Shown piece by piece: positions 1-8,190 of a stretch of DNA of 48,401 nucleotides. Within the stretch, counting starts at the first letter, position 1. The number at the start of each line of letters is the position of its first letter. The notes beneath the pieces were generated by a model. The model saw nothing but the letters and a program-made list of their open reading frames with translations, had not been told where the DNA came from and did not search any database. The position numbers and the translations under genes are program-made. The stretch spans positions 5,898-54,298 of the forward strand of contig JAUNJY010000029.1 in assembly GCA_030535455.1 (NCBI GenBank), given 5' to 3'. Origin of the DNA: a bacterium (lineage in GTDB: Bacteria; Bacillota; Clostridia; Lachnospirales; Lachnospiraceae).

Positions 1-6
1 GGTGCC

Positions 7-696
7 TTAATCTCCCACTCCAAAATCCGTGTTATTATAAAGTACTTCCACCTTTGGATTTTCATCCAAAGCCGCAAACTCCTTACAAAACCACTCAACT
101 AACTCCTCGTCACGCTTAATGTCCGTCGTATTATTTACGTACACATTCACGGTGGCGCGTTCAAAATGTCTTAATGCCAACTCGATATCCTTTCGGATCA
201 TCTCCTTGGTCTGGCCTTTAATCCCAACCATCAAACATGGTGAGTCAAAATAAGCTGCTACCTCTTCAGCATCTCTAAAGTCCGCATGCTTATTTAGCAC
301 ATCTTCACGAAATTCATAATCAAACGTCTCTACACCTATTTTAAAGGTTATTGGTATTCCCATGTAGTCACGCATCTCCTGTAGACGGCTTCTATAAATC
401 CAATGACTTTCAAAAAATAATCGCTTGATTTGCTTCTCTTCAATTATCTTTTTGATCCTTTCAAGGGTTGGTTTTGGAATTTCAAAACAGCTGCCTGAAT
501 TGATAACTTCCAATACGCCAAACTCTCCGGTAACCTGATCCAACACCTCATTGTTTAATCGAACCATTTCCTCTTCATTTCTTGAATTATCATCAGTATA
601 ATCGCAGAAACTACATTTTCCCCATGCACAAGGATAGGCCTTTAATAAAACGATCTCTCGTTGATTTTTATTCGTTATCTTGCTGTAACGATCCAT
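7..696 (-). CDS. queL: QueL-like radical SAM queuine lyase
   Basis: A 229-residue radical-SAM-type protein. The cluster motif is Cys23-x4-Cys28-x2-Cys31 (CAWGKCSFC), one residue wider than the classic CX3CX2C. Known: in Clostridioides difficile, QueL is a radical SAM lyase that turns salvaged queuine into preQ1, and it is encoded with the nucleoside hydrolase QueK and an ECF S-component. The same trio is present here, which is the main basis for the name. The ATG at 696 is chosen over an upstream TTG-type start because AAGGAGG lies just before it. The start overlaps the 3' end of the upstream S-component gene by 29 bp, so the two are probably translationally coupled. It is the last gene of the riboswitch-led operon. 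An unrelated small radical SAM enzyme is the alternative. Confidence 0.72.
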   Translation of the reverse strand: MDRYSKITNKNQREIVLLKAYPCAWGKCSFCDYTDDNSRNEEEMVRLNNEVLDQVTGEFGVLEVINSGSCFEIPKPTLERIKKIIEEKQIKRLFFESHWIYRSRLQEMRDYMGIPITFKIGVETFDYEFREDVLNKHADFRDAEEVAAYFDSPCLMVGIKGQTKEMIRKDIELALRHFERATVNVYVNNTTDIKRDEELVEWFCKEFAALDENPKVEVLYNNTDFGVGD

Positions 697-1261
697 TTTC
701 TTTTCCTCCTTGTATGTTTGCAAGCAAATCCCTAGGGATGCTAATTAAAATCACTGCAACTAATGCCACTGCCAGGAAACGATCCACATAATCCGTAATG
801 ATCTGCACTGCAAATACACTAGCTGTCATGGACACTCCTAACTTTCTGAGTACAAATACAATCACGGATGATCCGGATGAAGTAACTCCACCAAATAAAA
901 TTGCACTAATTGATGCACTGACCAACGTTCCCGGTACGGTAATCGCAAGCACTCCTAATGGCATTCTCTTACCTTTTACCCATTTCGTTCTAAATAACAT
1001 ACCTGCCATGATACCGGTTACAATTTGAACTGGTGCAAAATAAATCGAATAAATGTCTCCGGTTACTCCTGTAATAAGACCACTAAGCAAGCCCGGAATA
1101 ATTCCGTAAACTGGCCCAAGAATTGCTGCGACTAATACCGTTCCAATGGAGTCTAAATAGATTGGAAGCTTTAATGCCAATGCTAGATGACCTCCCAATA
1201 TATTGATTACTGCTGCTAATGCTACTATTGTTAATTTGTATGGTGTACTTTTTCTATTCAT
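668..1261 (-). CDS. ECF transporter S-component, probable queuine/queuosine uptake (QrtT type)
   Basis: A 197-residue, almost entirely hydrophobic protein with five or six membrane segments. It has the short N-terminal basic stretch and the Gly/Pro-rich loop (LGPVYGIIPGLLSG, about residues 48-61) typical of ECF vitamin-transporter S-components. S-components bind the substrate and dock on a shared EcfA1A2T energising module, which is not in this window. It sits 19 bp downstream of the queK-like gene and overlaps the queL-like gene, so the substrate is inferred to be queuine or queuosine by context. From sequence alone the substrate cannot be read. Confidence 0.75.
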   Translation of the reverse strand: MNRKSTPYKLTIVALAAVINILGGHLALALKLPIYLDSIGTVLVAAILGPVYGIIPGLLSGLITGVTGDIYSIYFAPVQIVTGIMAGMLFRTKWVKGKRMPLGVLAITVPGTLVSASISAILFGGVTSSGSSVIVFVLRKLGVSMTASVFAVQIITDYVDRFLAVALVAVILISIPRDLLANIQGGKENGSLQQDNE

Positions 1262-1280
1262 TTTTTGTTTCCTCCCTGAC

Positions 1281-2264
1281 CTATAATTGTGCTAACATAC
1301 TATGGATTTCTTTTCGATTACCACCGAATATCCGGTAAACGAATTCTTCCATAAAGTAGGTACTGTAAACGGAGGTACAAATTACTGCGTTGCTGTCTTT
1401 TTTCCAAAATCCCATTGCATCTACAATGGTCTGTCCAAGACAAAGTCCTTCGGTCTCAACTGTAGTATATGCTTCTATCCCATTACAAAGAGTTGGATCC
1501 ACAAAATACGCAACTGCCAAAGGATCATTGATGACACATCCTATGATCTTCTCATATTCCCAATGGAAATCAAAATAGAATTGTACGATTTTTTCTACAA
1601 AGCTTCCTTTTTCTTTATTGATACGTTTCAGATAAGACAAGATACTTGGCGTAAGGACAATGTCCCTTGTCACATCTAGGCCAACCATCTCAATCTTCTT
1701 GCCAAGAAAGGCAAAATTCTCATATACGATTTTTGCGGCATCCGGGTCACACCAATAGTTATATTCTGCTACCGGCGAGCAATTTCCAAAGCTTTTGTAG
1801 TTCCCTCCCATAGAAACCAGTCTGACAACATTCTTCAGTGCATATTTATCCTGTTGTACCACTTTAGCCAAGTTGGTAAGCGGTCCTAATGCAATGATCG
1901 AGATATCATCGTTTAACTTAAGTGTCTGCTCAATATACTCTGATGCACTGATTTCTTCTGCAGCATATCCTTTAGGAGCCTCAATATAAGTTTCGCCCAG
2001 TCCATCCATTCCATGGGTATCCTGCGCACTTACAAATTCTCGAACCAAAGGCTTGGTTTCTCCTGCATAGACTTTGATGTCCAATCGGTCCATTAACTGA
2101 AGCACTTTAAATGCATTCTGCACTCCTAGCTCCACCGGCACATTTCCACATACAATGGTAATTGCCATAACATCCAGTTCCTTAGATGACAGCGCATACA
2201 TTAATGCCAGGCTATCATCGATGCCCGGATCACAATCAATAATTACTTTTTGTTTTGTATTCAT
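1281..2264 (-). CDS. queK: Nucleoside hydrolase family, probable queuosine hydrolase QueK
   Basis: A 327-residue inosine-uridine nucleoside hydrolase fold protein. The N-terminal calcium-binding DxDxxxDD motif is intact (Asp10, Asp12, Asp16, Asp17 in IIDCDPGIDDS), and the length is normal for the family. Family members cleave the N-glycosidic bond of ribonucleosides. QueK of C. difficile releases queuine from queuosine or its 5'-phosphate. The assignment to queuosine rests on the downstream S-component and QueL-like genes and on the preQ1-I aptamer in the leader. A plain purine/pyrimidine nucleoside hydrolase is possible if the neighbours are ignored. The ATG at 2264 follows AAGGAG. Confidence 0.75.
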   Translation of the reverse strand: MNTKQKVIIDCDPGIDDSLALMYALSSKELDVMAITIVCGNVPVELGVQNAFKVLQLMDRLDIKVYAGETKPLVREFVSAQDTHGMDGLGETYIEAPKGYAAEEISASEYIEQTLKLNDDISIIALGPLTNLAKVVQQDKYALKNVVRLVSMGGNYKSFGNCSPVAEYNYWCDPDAAKIVYENFAFLGKKIEMVGLDVTRDIVLTPSILSYLKRINKEKGSFVEKIVQFYFDFHWEYEKIIGCVINDPLAVAYFVDPTLCNGIEAYTTVETEGLCLGQTIVDAMGFWKKDSNAVICTSVYSTYFMEEFVYRIFGGNRKEIHSMLAQL

Positions 2265-2314
2265 CGTTTAACACTCCTTTTCTTAATACTTCCAAAGAAA
2301 AGAGAAACAAATAA

Positions 2315-2335
2315 CAAAGCGTTTTCGACACTTTG
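2315..2335 (-). terminator. Candidate regulatory hairpin in the queK leader
   Basis: On the minus strand an 8-bp stem (CAAAGTGT pairing with ACGCTTTG) with a small loop is followed by a moderately U-rich run, about 50 nt before the queK start. It could be the expression platform of the upstream aptamer. The tract is not a clean poly-U, and roughly 180 nt separate it from the aptamer, so the link is uncertain. Confidence 0.35.
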
Positions 2336-2515
2336 CTCGCACCTTTCAGGGCGTTTTTATTTTATGTGGGGATTGCGAAACAATCTTCTATAAAATAAAA
2401 AAAGCCATTTTCCAATCACATCAGCGTTGTTCCATTATTGCTACTAAGAATTCCTTTTGCAGCATAAATGAACCATACGTCTGGTATGATTAAAAAATGA
2501 CTTCGATCTGCTTTC

Positions 2516-2556
2516 TATCCTTAGTTTTTTATCCTGGGAAGATTCCGAACCAGTCC
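2516..2556 (-). promoter_or_regulatory. preQ1-I riboswitch aptamer
   Basis: Read on the minus strand, a short stem (CTGG with CCAG) encloses GGTTCGGAATCTTCC and is followed at once by the A-rich tail GATAAAAAACTAAGGA. This closely follows the preQ1-I class: P1 stem, a UUC-type loop carrying the ligand-pairing C, and a tail of the form AUAAAAAACUAAGGA as in the Bacillus subtilis queC leader. It lies about 40 nt after a predicted transcription start and heads the queK/S-component/queL operon, which fits its ligand being the product of QueL. Confidence 0.78.
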
Positions 2557-2600
2557 AGAAAAGATGACATCTTTCCTGATTTTTCGTAAATACAGCGGTT

Positions 2601-2629
2601 ATTATAACATGTAACCTAATGTTCGTAAA
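2601..2629 (-). promoter_or_regulatory. Promoter of the queuine salvage operon
   Basis: On the minus strand: -35 TTTACG, a 17-bp spacer, and -10 TATAAT with an extended TG (TGTTATAAT). It would start transcription near 2594, leaving a leader of about 330 nt that contains the preQ1-I aptamer. The region 2265-2647 holds only this leader and the promoter. Confidence 0.65.
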
Positions 2630-2647
2630 GCATAATATGTTCTTTGT

Positions 2648-3484
2648 CTATGCAATCTTCTCATCTGCAGCAACTGCATCGATTGCTTTAAAGTACTCTG
2701 CCAATGCTTTATGGGCAGCTTCTACACGCTTGTCTAGTCCATCTACATAAATGTCACTGTAAAGGAAGTCATAAATCCTGATTTCCTCATTTTCGCTACT
2801 TTCCTCGTCTTCTGTCTTATCTGGCTTCTCTACGATTAGGTCTACTGCAAAAAATGGCACCTCTGCCTCATCCATTTTCTGCTTGATCTGTAGCAGTAAT
2901 TCACTCGCCTTTTCAAAAGAAATCTCTTCTTCTTTTACATAACATACAATATGGCCTGCTCGTTTTCCCTGTTCTTTTACATCATACTGTTTGTCTCTCA
3001 CAAGCTGGTCAGGCTCAAGTCCATATTCCAAATCATCGTGATCATTTTTTGTATTTTCCACTGTTACCAAATTCCCCAAATGTATTTCATCTTCTATTGG
3101 AAACGCTGGATCATCAAATACATCCTCGACAAGTTTACGATACTCCTCATATACTCGTTGGTATGTGTTGTCTCCATTCTCTACCCTCTCATATGTATCA
3201 TATTTTACATTTCCCGTCATGGAAATCTCCACTGAAAAATAGTTGTCGATGCTTGTCTCTGATTTGACCTCTGCAACATAAGAATTCACCTTAACGTCAT
3301 ATAGTATATTTTCGATATGTAGCTGTTGACCGGGATAGTTTTTCTCAATGTAGTCATTTGCGGCCTGTTCAGCAAGTTTTTTTGAATATGGATTTCCCCA
3401 TATCAAATTCAATCCATAAAGTACAATTCCAATTGCGATTACTGAAACTGCTATGCCTGTGATGATTTTATTGTTTTTCTTCAT
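2648..3484 (-). CDS. Membrane-anchored extracytoplasmic protein, function unknown
   Basis: A 278-residue protein with one N-terminal membrane segment (about residues 6-28, after MKKNNK) and a long acidic outside domain. The segment YPGQQLHIENILYD resembles the start of small DUF3139/YfjL-like domains of Firmicutes. A Glu/Asp-rich stretch (around PDKTEDEESSENEE) divides the domain. There is no lipobox and no catalytic motif that I recognise. The ATG at 3484 is preferred over a GTG twelve bases upstream because AGAGAG precedes it. It stands alone on the minus strand beside the queuine operon promoter. Function is not assigned. Confidence 0.6.
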   Translation of the reverse strand: MKKNNKIITGIAVSVIAIGIVLYGLNLIWGNPYSKKLAEQAANDYIEKNYPGQQLHIENILYDVKVNSYVAEVKSETSIDNYFSVEISMTGNVKYDTYERVENGDNTYQRVYEEYRKLVEDVFDDPAFPIEDEIHLGNLVTVENTKNDHDDLEYGLEPDQLVRDKQYDVKEQGKRAGHIVCYVKEEEISFEKASELLLQIKQKMDEAEVPFFAVDLIVEKPDKTEDEESSENEEIRIYDFLYSDIYVDGLDKRVEAAHKALAEYFKAIDAVAADEKIA

Positions 3485-3643
3485 GTTCTCTCTCACTTTT
3501 CTTTTGTTTAAAACGTATCAATTATCACTATATCATATTAGTATCTTCCGTGTAAAACAAATCCTACTTTTATTTTTGCTCATATTCTATCTCATTTTGT
3601 AACATACTAGCAGTATAAATTTATTCATGAAAAGGAGAACCAT

Positions 3644-3835
3644 ATGGACTATATTCATCACAAAGCATCCGCAGAGAACTCTTCCGATGCTAAGAGCGCA
3701 GTCATGGCAGTCGATGGAATTACCAGCGTTCGCGGTGCCGCTACCCATGATCTATATAAAATGCAAGAGAAAGCAGATAGCGAAAAAAAAGAGGTTGATA
3801 GCTGTTTAAATACGGTTACTTGCCGCATCATGTAA
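3644..3835 (+). CDS. Small orphan protein (63 aa)
   Basis: I do not recognise this 63-residue protein. It begins MDYIHHKASAENSSDAKSA, is hydrophilic and mixed-charge, and has two Cys near the C-terminus (SCLNTVTCRIM). It is supported as a real gene by AAGGAG seven bases before the ATG and by a clean intrinsic terminator eight bases after the stop. It is monocistronic, between a divergent membrane protein gene and the MATE gene. It has no membrane helix or signal peptide. Confidence 0.6.
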   Translation: MDYIHHKASAENSSDAKSAVMAVDGITSVRGAATHDLYKMQEKADSEKKEVDSCLNTVTCRIM

Positions 3836-3842
3836 TCCCCTT

Positions 3843-3871
3843 AAGCCGGACATGTTTATCCGGCTTTTTTT
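3843..3871 (+). terminator. Intrinsic terminator
   Basis: AAGCCGGA and TCCGGCTT form an 8-bp stem with an 8-nt loop, followed by seven T. It ends the 63-aa gene. Confidence 0.85.
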
Positions 3872-3963
3872 AATGGTATTAAAAACCATCTATACACTTT
3901 CCCTTTTGTCCTTTAGAATAGTCTAGCTAAATTAAATTACAGACATATTTGAAAGGACTTCTT

Positions 3964-5316
3964 ATGAAACACAAGTTTGACGAAATTCCAATTAAGAAAT
4001 TAGTGCTGCAGCTTGGGCTTCCTGCCATGCTGGCTCAGTTTTTTAATATTTTATACAGTATTGTTGACCGAATGTTCGTGGGTAATATCGCCGGATATGG
4101 CGACCTTGCGCTTGCCAGTATCGGTATTAGTGCCCCTGCATTAACAGCAATTACTGCATTTGCCTATCTAATCTGTATCGGTGGTTCCTCTTATATGAGC
4201 ATTTCCCTAGGAAAAAAAGAACCGGAAATGGCAAATAAGGCAATCAGTCAGTCATTTATGATGCTGCTTCTTGTATCCATCGTTGTAACCATTGGCTGCC
4301 TTGTATTTAAAAAGCCGCTTTTATATGCGCTTGGATGCAGCGATACTATGTATCCTTATGCAAATTCCTATTTCTCCATCTATGTGCTTGGGACCTTTGC
4401 TTCCTTACTTAGCCTTGGGATGAACTTTTTCGTGCTTGCACAAGGACATGCCAGACATGGAATGATTTCCATTGCCCTTGGGGCCGTTGTCAACCTGATC
4501 TTAGATCCAATCTTTATCTATGGGTTTGGACTTGGTATCGCTGGTGCTGCTGCTGCAACTGTATTGTCACAGATCTGTGCCATGATTTATGTACTGCGCT
4601 TCTTATTCAGTGCATCCAATCCAATCCGCATTACCCTAGGAAAGCTTGACTGGTCCATTTTAAAGAAAACACTTACCATCGGAATGATGCCATTTATCAT
4701 AATGTTAGTGGACAACCTGATCGTAATCTTCTTAAATGCGTCCCTTCGTATGTATGGTGGTGATGCCCTTGGTGATGTGTATATTTCCGCAGCTGCTATC
4801 GTGCAAAGCTTTATGGTGCTGATCGTATGTCCTTTACAAGGAATTACCAACGGATGCAGCACGCTTTATAGCTACCACTACGGTGCCGGCAATTATAAGA
4901 AAGTAATGGAAGCCTTCCGTTATGTGCTTCTGCTTTGTGCCTGCTACGTAGTACTGCTGATGGTTGCTGCTCAGGCATTCCCATCTGTCTTTGTACGCCT
5001 CTTTACTAGAGATGCCCAGATGATTGTCCTATGTACCGGATTTATCCGTAAGTATACAATTGGACTTCTTGGGGTTGCCGTACAGTTTGCAGTGGTTGAT
5101 GGTCTGACTGCTATGGGTAAGGTTCGTTTTACCCTTCCAGTTTCCTTCTTACGAAAGATTATCTTCCTGCTTTGTATCTGGATCCTTCCAATGGTAACAA
5201 GCCTGGATAATATTTTCTACTGCGAGACTATTTCCGATCTCCTTGGAGCAACCTTTACTTCGGTACTGTTCCTTTGCGTGATCCGACATAAATTAAAACG
5301 CGAATTAACTGCATAG
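3964..5316 (+). CDS. MATE family multidrug/cation antiporter
   Basis: A 450-residue polytopic protein with about twelve membrane helices arranged as two similar halves (starting near residues 10 and 235). MATE hallmarks are visible: the N-terminal LGLPAMLAQFFNILYSIVDR segment region, the ALGAVVNLILDPIFIYGFG stretch near residue 170, and the second-half QGITNGCSTLYSYHYGAG motif. The best match is the MepA-like branch. These carriers export cationic drugs or metabolites using Na+ or H+ gradients. The ATG at 3964 has AAAGGA upstream; an upstream TTG has no site. It is monocistronic, with a terminator 65 bp downstream. The substrate is unknown. Confidence 0.88.
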   Translation: MKHKFDEIPIKKLVLQLGLPAMLAQFFNILYSIVDRMFVGNIAGYGDLALASIGISAPALTAITAFAYLICIGGSSYMSISLGKKEPEMANKAISQSFMMLLLVSIVVTIGCLVFKKPLLYALGCSDTMYPYANSYFSIYVLGTFASLLSLGMNFFVLAQGHARHGMISIALGAVVNLILDPIFIYGFGLGIAGAAAATVLSQICAMIYVLRFLFSASNPIRITLGKLDWSILKKTLTIGMMPFIIMLVDNLIVIFLNASLRMYGGDALGDVYISAAAIVQSFMVLIVCPLQGITNGCSTLYSYHYGAGNYKKVMEAFRYVLLLCACYVVLLMVAAQAFPSVFVRLFTRDAQMIVLCTGFIRKYTIGLLGVAVQFAVVDGLTAMGKVRFTLPVSFLRKIIFLLCIWILPMVTSLDNIFYCETISDLLGATFTSVLFLCVIRHKLKRELTA

Positions 5317-5339
5317 GAGAACTCGGTCGCGACAACGAC

Positions 5340-5364
5340 ATACTCATTTCGCGTGAGTGTGCAT
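5340..5364 (+). repeat. Intergenic repeat, copy 1 (terminator-associated)
   Basis: The 25-nt segment ATACTCATTTCGCGTGAGTG plus TGCAT matches 8303-8327 at 20 of 25 positions. Both copies lie in the same orientation just before an intrinsic terminator. Confidence 0.45.
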
Positions 5365-5382
5365 ACTATGCCCTATTCTTCA

Positions 5383-5421
5383 AAAAAGCCTGGCAAGAAA
5401 TCATCTTTGCCAGGCCTTTTT
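5383..5421. terminator. Bidirectional intrinsic terminator
   Basis: GCCTGGCAA pairs with TTGCCAGGC around a 10-nt loop, with A-run on the left and T-run on the right. It separates the plus-strand MATE gene from the converging minus-strand operon. Confidence 0.85.
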
Positions 5422-5424
5422 ATG

Positions 5425-5925
5425 TTATAGCAATAACAACAGACCGATAAAGAAGCATCCTTGGGCTGCCATATTAAGCCACTGTGCCTTCCAATGGGAT
5501 TTCACTGACTGGTCAAACTGCATGGCTAGTATTATCATGCCCGCCATTCCTAAGATACCGGCGAGAAAGAATAGCCCTGCAGGAAAGCTGCAAACCGCCT
5601 TCCACATCATTTCCAGATGGATCAGTCTGCGGTCTACGATCAAGGAAATTAGCATCAGACTAAATCCAACACACTGGAAGGGAATAAACAAACTGCTCAG
5701 CCATTTCTTATTTCCCATCTTAAGGGCCATAATAAATTTCCATATTACCTTGGTAACTCCGGCAATCAGGCTGCACGATGCACCTATGACGAACAGGATG
5801 CTAGGATAAAGGAACGTGACGACTACCATGCTTCCAAGAAAAAACAGGACTGGCAAGGTATCCTGGATTGCCAGCTTTAAGGTAAAGTCCTCCTCATGAA
5901 CATTATGCTTTCTTTTCCCCCTCAT
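5425..5925 (-). CDS. Small integral membrane protein, unknown
   Basis: A 166-residue hydrophobic protein with four or more membrane segments after a basic N-terminus (MRGKRKHN). I do not recognise the family. It is the last gene of the operon TetR - NAD-binding reductase - DUF1295 protein - this gene. It overlaps the preceding gene by 23 bp, and AGGAGG precedes the ATG at 5925, so it is likely translated with its neighbour. The spacing and the shared membrane character suggest it works with the DUF1295 protein, but no role can be read from the sequence. Confidence 0.65.
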   Translation of the reverse strand: MRGKRKHNVHEEDFTLKLAIQDTLPVLFFLGSMVVVTFLYPSILFVIGASCSLIAGVTKVIWKFIMALKMGNKKWLSSLFIPFQCVGFSLMLISLIVDRRLIHLEMMWKAVCSFPAGLFFLAGILGMAGMIILAMQFDQSVKSHWKAQWLNMAAQGCFFIGLLLLL

Positions 5926-6757
5926 GTACCATTTCCTCCTTCTCCTGTTTTGAAAGATGATATAGCGGAATAAATGGGAGTAAGATCGGTGTGGCATTTA
6001 CATAATCCTGATATTCTTTCTTCGCCCCATAACTCTTATTCTGTCTCCCTTCAAGCCTTTGCGCGCCATTGAACATGATCATCACGATGCAGACATATCC
6101 AATCAGTGCAATGATTAGTTGGATCCCACCGGAAAATATGCTGCATCCTGAGACGAATACTCCAGTCCAGAATAAAATCTCTCCTAAATAATTAGGGCAC
6201 CTGACAAAGGAATACAAGCCCTTGGTTGCAACCATATTGGGATTTTCCTTCTTCTGCTTTGACTTTTGCTGGTCTGCCAAGGTCTCTAATAATAAGCCAA
6301 AACACATGATAACCGCACCAGCCACCGGCAGTACAATATCCTGCTCCCTGCCATTTACCAGGCGGTAATATACTGGCGTTATCTGAGCCACATATAGTAA
6401 GGATACCGGGATCCAAATAGCACATTTTACAAAAAAGGGCATTGGCTTGTTGGTCTTAGTCACTGTCTTTAATGTCTTTCGATAGGAAGCGCTCTTTACC
6501 TCCCTGTATATTAGAAAGCCGCTAAGCCTTGCTCCATAGCAGACAAAAAGCAGGCATAAAATCACCATGACCGGCGTTACTGTCGTTCGAAATAAAAGAA
6601 GCAGAACAATTCCTTCTCCTGCAATTGCCCAGCCATATCCAATGGATAGAAAATAAACATATTTATAAAAACCAATGGCGCATAAGATCAGTGCCACAGC
6701 TAAAAGAATCCACATGTCGCCTGGGAAAGCCAGGCTGACTGCCTTTGATAAATTCAT
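5903..6757 (-). CDS. DUF1295 / steroid 5-alpha-reductase-like membrane enzyme
   Basis: A 284-residue protein with about seven membrane helices. The C-terminal third carries the family signature GLYSFVRCPNYLGEILFWTG (about residues 182-201), shared by DUF1295, isoprenylcysteine methyltransferase and 5-alpha-reductase C-termini, where it helps form a NAD(P)H or SAM site. Family members reduce or methylate lipid-like substrates in the membrane. Here the substrate is unknown. The ATG at 6757 is chosen over an upstream GTG because GGGGGAG is then eight bases away. It is 17 bp after the NAD-binding reductase gene, so the two may act on the same lipid-like compound. Confidence 0.75.
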   Translation of the reverse strand: MNLSKAVSLAFPGDMWILLAVALILCAIGFYKYVYFLSIGYGWAIAGEGIVLLLLFRTTVTPVMVILCLLFVCYGARLSGFLIYREVKSASYRKTLKTVTKTNKPMPFFVKCAIWIPVSLLYVAQITPVYYRLVNGREQDIVLPVAGAVIMCFGLLLETLADQQKSKQKKENPNMVATKGLYSFVRCPNYLGEILFWTGVFVSGCSIFSGGIQLIIALIGYVCIVMIMFNGAQRLEGRQNKSYGAKKEYQDYVNATPILLPFIPLYHLSKQEKEEMVHEGEKKA

Positions 6758-6774
6758 CTCATTCACTCCCCCAT

Positions 6775-7629
6775 TTATTTATTTTGATAACAGGATTTGA
6801 CGTATTGCTGAAAGCTGTGCTTGCCATATTGGGTATCGCCAACCATCTGGTTGGATAGTGTCCATTTGGAAAACTTGATAACTGGCTCTTTTCCATTCTT
6901 CTTCCATTTATTTACCTTGGCTAATACATCAAACAGCCAGGTTGGTGCATGAGAGATCTTTGCGGGCTTACCTGCTGCCTGAAAGAACATCTTTGCAATC
7001 TGTTCATAAGAATAGGTCTCCCTGCCGCCCACATTATACGTCACATTGGTATCTTTCAGATGCTTCAAGATAAACTCAGCAAAATCAGCCGTATCGATCA
7101 CATTGGCATATACCGGCTTCCTTCCCAATAAAGTTACCTTGCCCTTTTCAATCATTGGCATAAATACATGGGCTATGTCATAAAAATAGCCCGTTGGCCT
7201 GTGAATGATATAAGAAATATTGCTTTTCTTAATTTCTTGCTCCATCAGATACTTTGCATGTAGCATAGGAATATCTTCCCGTCCGTCAGCCTTTAATACG
7301 GATATGTACACAAATTTCTTCACGTTGGCACGAACTGCCTCCTTAAGAAGATTTTTATTTCCGTTGTAATCAATGTCATAATTGGTCACTTTTGCACTGG
7401 TCTTTGTTAGTCCAACTGTGGTAATCACCGCATCAATTCCATCGCAAAGCCCATGTAATGACTCTTCCTTTGTAACATCCACCTGCTTTGCCGTATAGCG
7501 TTTGGGATCTAATCCATCCAGCTCTCGAACCACCAGATCCACCGCCATTACCTCATATCCCTTACACACTGCCTCTCGTAACAAGTCACTTCCTAACTTG
7601 CCAAAGGCTCCTGCAATTAAAAGCTTCAT
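6775..7629 (-). CDS. NmrA-type NAD(P)-binding reductase (atypical SDR)
   Basis: A 284-residue Rossmann protein. It opens with MKLLIAGAFGKLGSDL, a GxxGxxG dinucleotide loop, followed by an acidic residue after the second strand (VMAVDLV), which leaves NAD versus NADP preference open. VDVTKEESL and the VYISVLKADG strand are typical of atypical short-chain dehydrogenases/NmrA proteins that lack a classical YxxxK. Such proteins act as epimerase-like enzymes or redox sensors. It is second in the TetR-led operon, 14 bp after the regulator. Confidence 0.75.
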   Translation of the reverse strand: MKLLIAGAFGKLGSDLLREAVCKGYEVMAVDLVVRELDGLDPKRYTAKQVDVTKEESLHGLCDGIDAVITTVGLTKTSAKVTNYDIDYNGNKNLLKEAVRANVKKFVYISVLKADGREDIPMLHAKYLMEQEIKKSNISYIIHRPTGYFYDIAHVFMPMIEKGKVTLLGRKPVYANVIDTADFAEFILKHLKDTNVTYNVGGRETYSYEQIAKMFFQAAGKPAKISHAPTWLFDVLAKVNKWKKNGKEPVIKFSKWTLSNQMVGDTQYGKHSFQQYVKSCYQNK

Positions 7630-7643
7630 ACAGCATTCACTCC

Positions 7644-8168
7644 CTAACTTAAGATTTTCATCAAAATTCCTGCCAGCTTTTTAAACTCTGTTCGCTCCTG
7701 ACTGGCACCTAGTAAATTTTCTGCAATAAACGTTATAATAAATGGATCTGTCTCTCCTTTTGTCTGTAACACGACTTGCTTTATTGGCTGCTCTAACTGC
7801 TCCCGTAACTTCTGATGTCGCTTTCTTGAACCGTATTTGCTGTAAATTGCCGTGCTGCTGATAAAAATCTGGTGATACAGCTGTTCAAACGCTAGTAACT
7901 CCTGATAAATGATTTCTAATCCGGTTTCTAAGTCTGTCTCTTCCTTTGTTTTCTGTTTCATCTGTCTTAATGACTTCATCCAGTCTTCAAGAATAATGGT
8001 TGCTGCCAACATCTCTTTGGATGGAAAATAATTATAAACGGTTCCTACTGCAACCTGGCACCTTGCTGCCACCTGTCGGATATTAAATGTCTGATATCCT
8101 TCTTCAAACATCTCTTTTCTTGCTTCCTGTAGCAAGGTCTCTCGTAAATTCTCAATCACCTTTGGCAT
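7644..8168 (-). CDS. TetR family transcriptional regulator (operon autoregulator)
   Basis: A 174-residue regulator with an N-terminal TetR helix-turn-helix: the FNIRQVAARCQVAVGTVYNYF region around residues 28-48, with the family's VGTVYNYFPSKE recognition-helix signature. The C-terminal ligand domain is short and unassigned. The ATG at 8168 is supported by GAGGTGA. It heads a four-gene operon. A 14-bp inverted repeat overlaps the predicted transcription start, so self-repression relieved by a lipophilic ligand is the likely mode. Confidence 0.85.
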   Translation of the reverse strand: MPKVIENLRETLLQEARKEMFEEGYQTFNIRQVAARCQVAVGTVYNYFPSKEMLAATIILEDWMKSLRQMKQKTKEETDLETGLEIIYQELLAFEQLYHQIFISSTAIYSKYGSRKRHQKLREQLEQPIKQVVLQTKGETDPFIITFIAENLLGASQERTEFKKLAGILMKILS

Positions 8169-8190
8169 GGTTCTCACCTCTAATCTTTTT

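Noticed and set aside
5357-5809. 150-codon plus-strand frame downstream of the MATE gene
   Set aside because: It runs through the MATE terminator and is antisense to the minus-strand membrane protein gene; no ribosome site.
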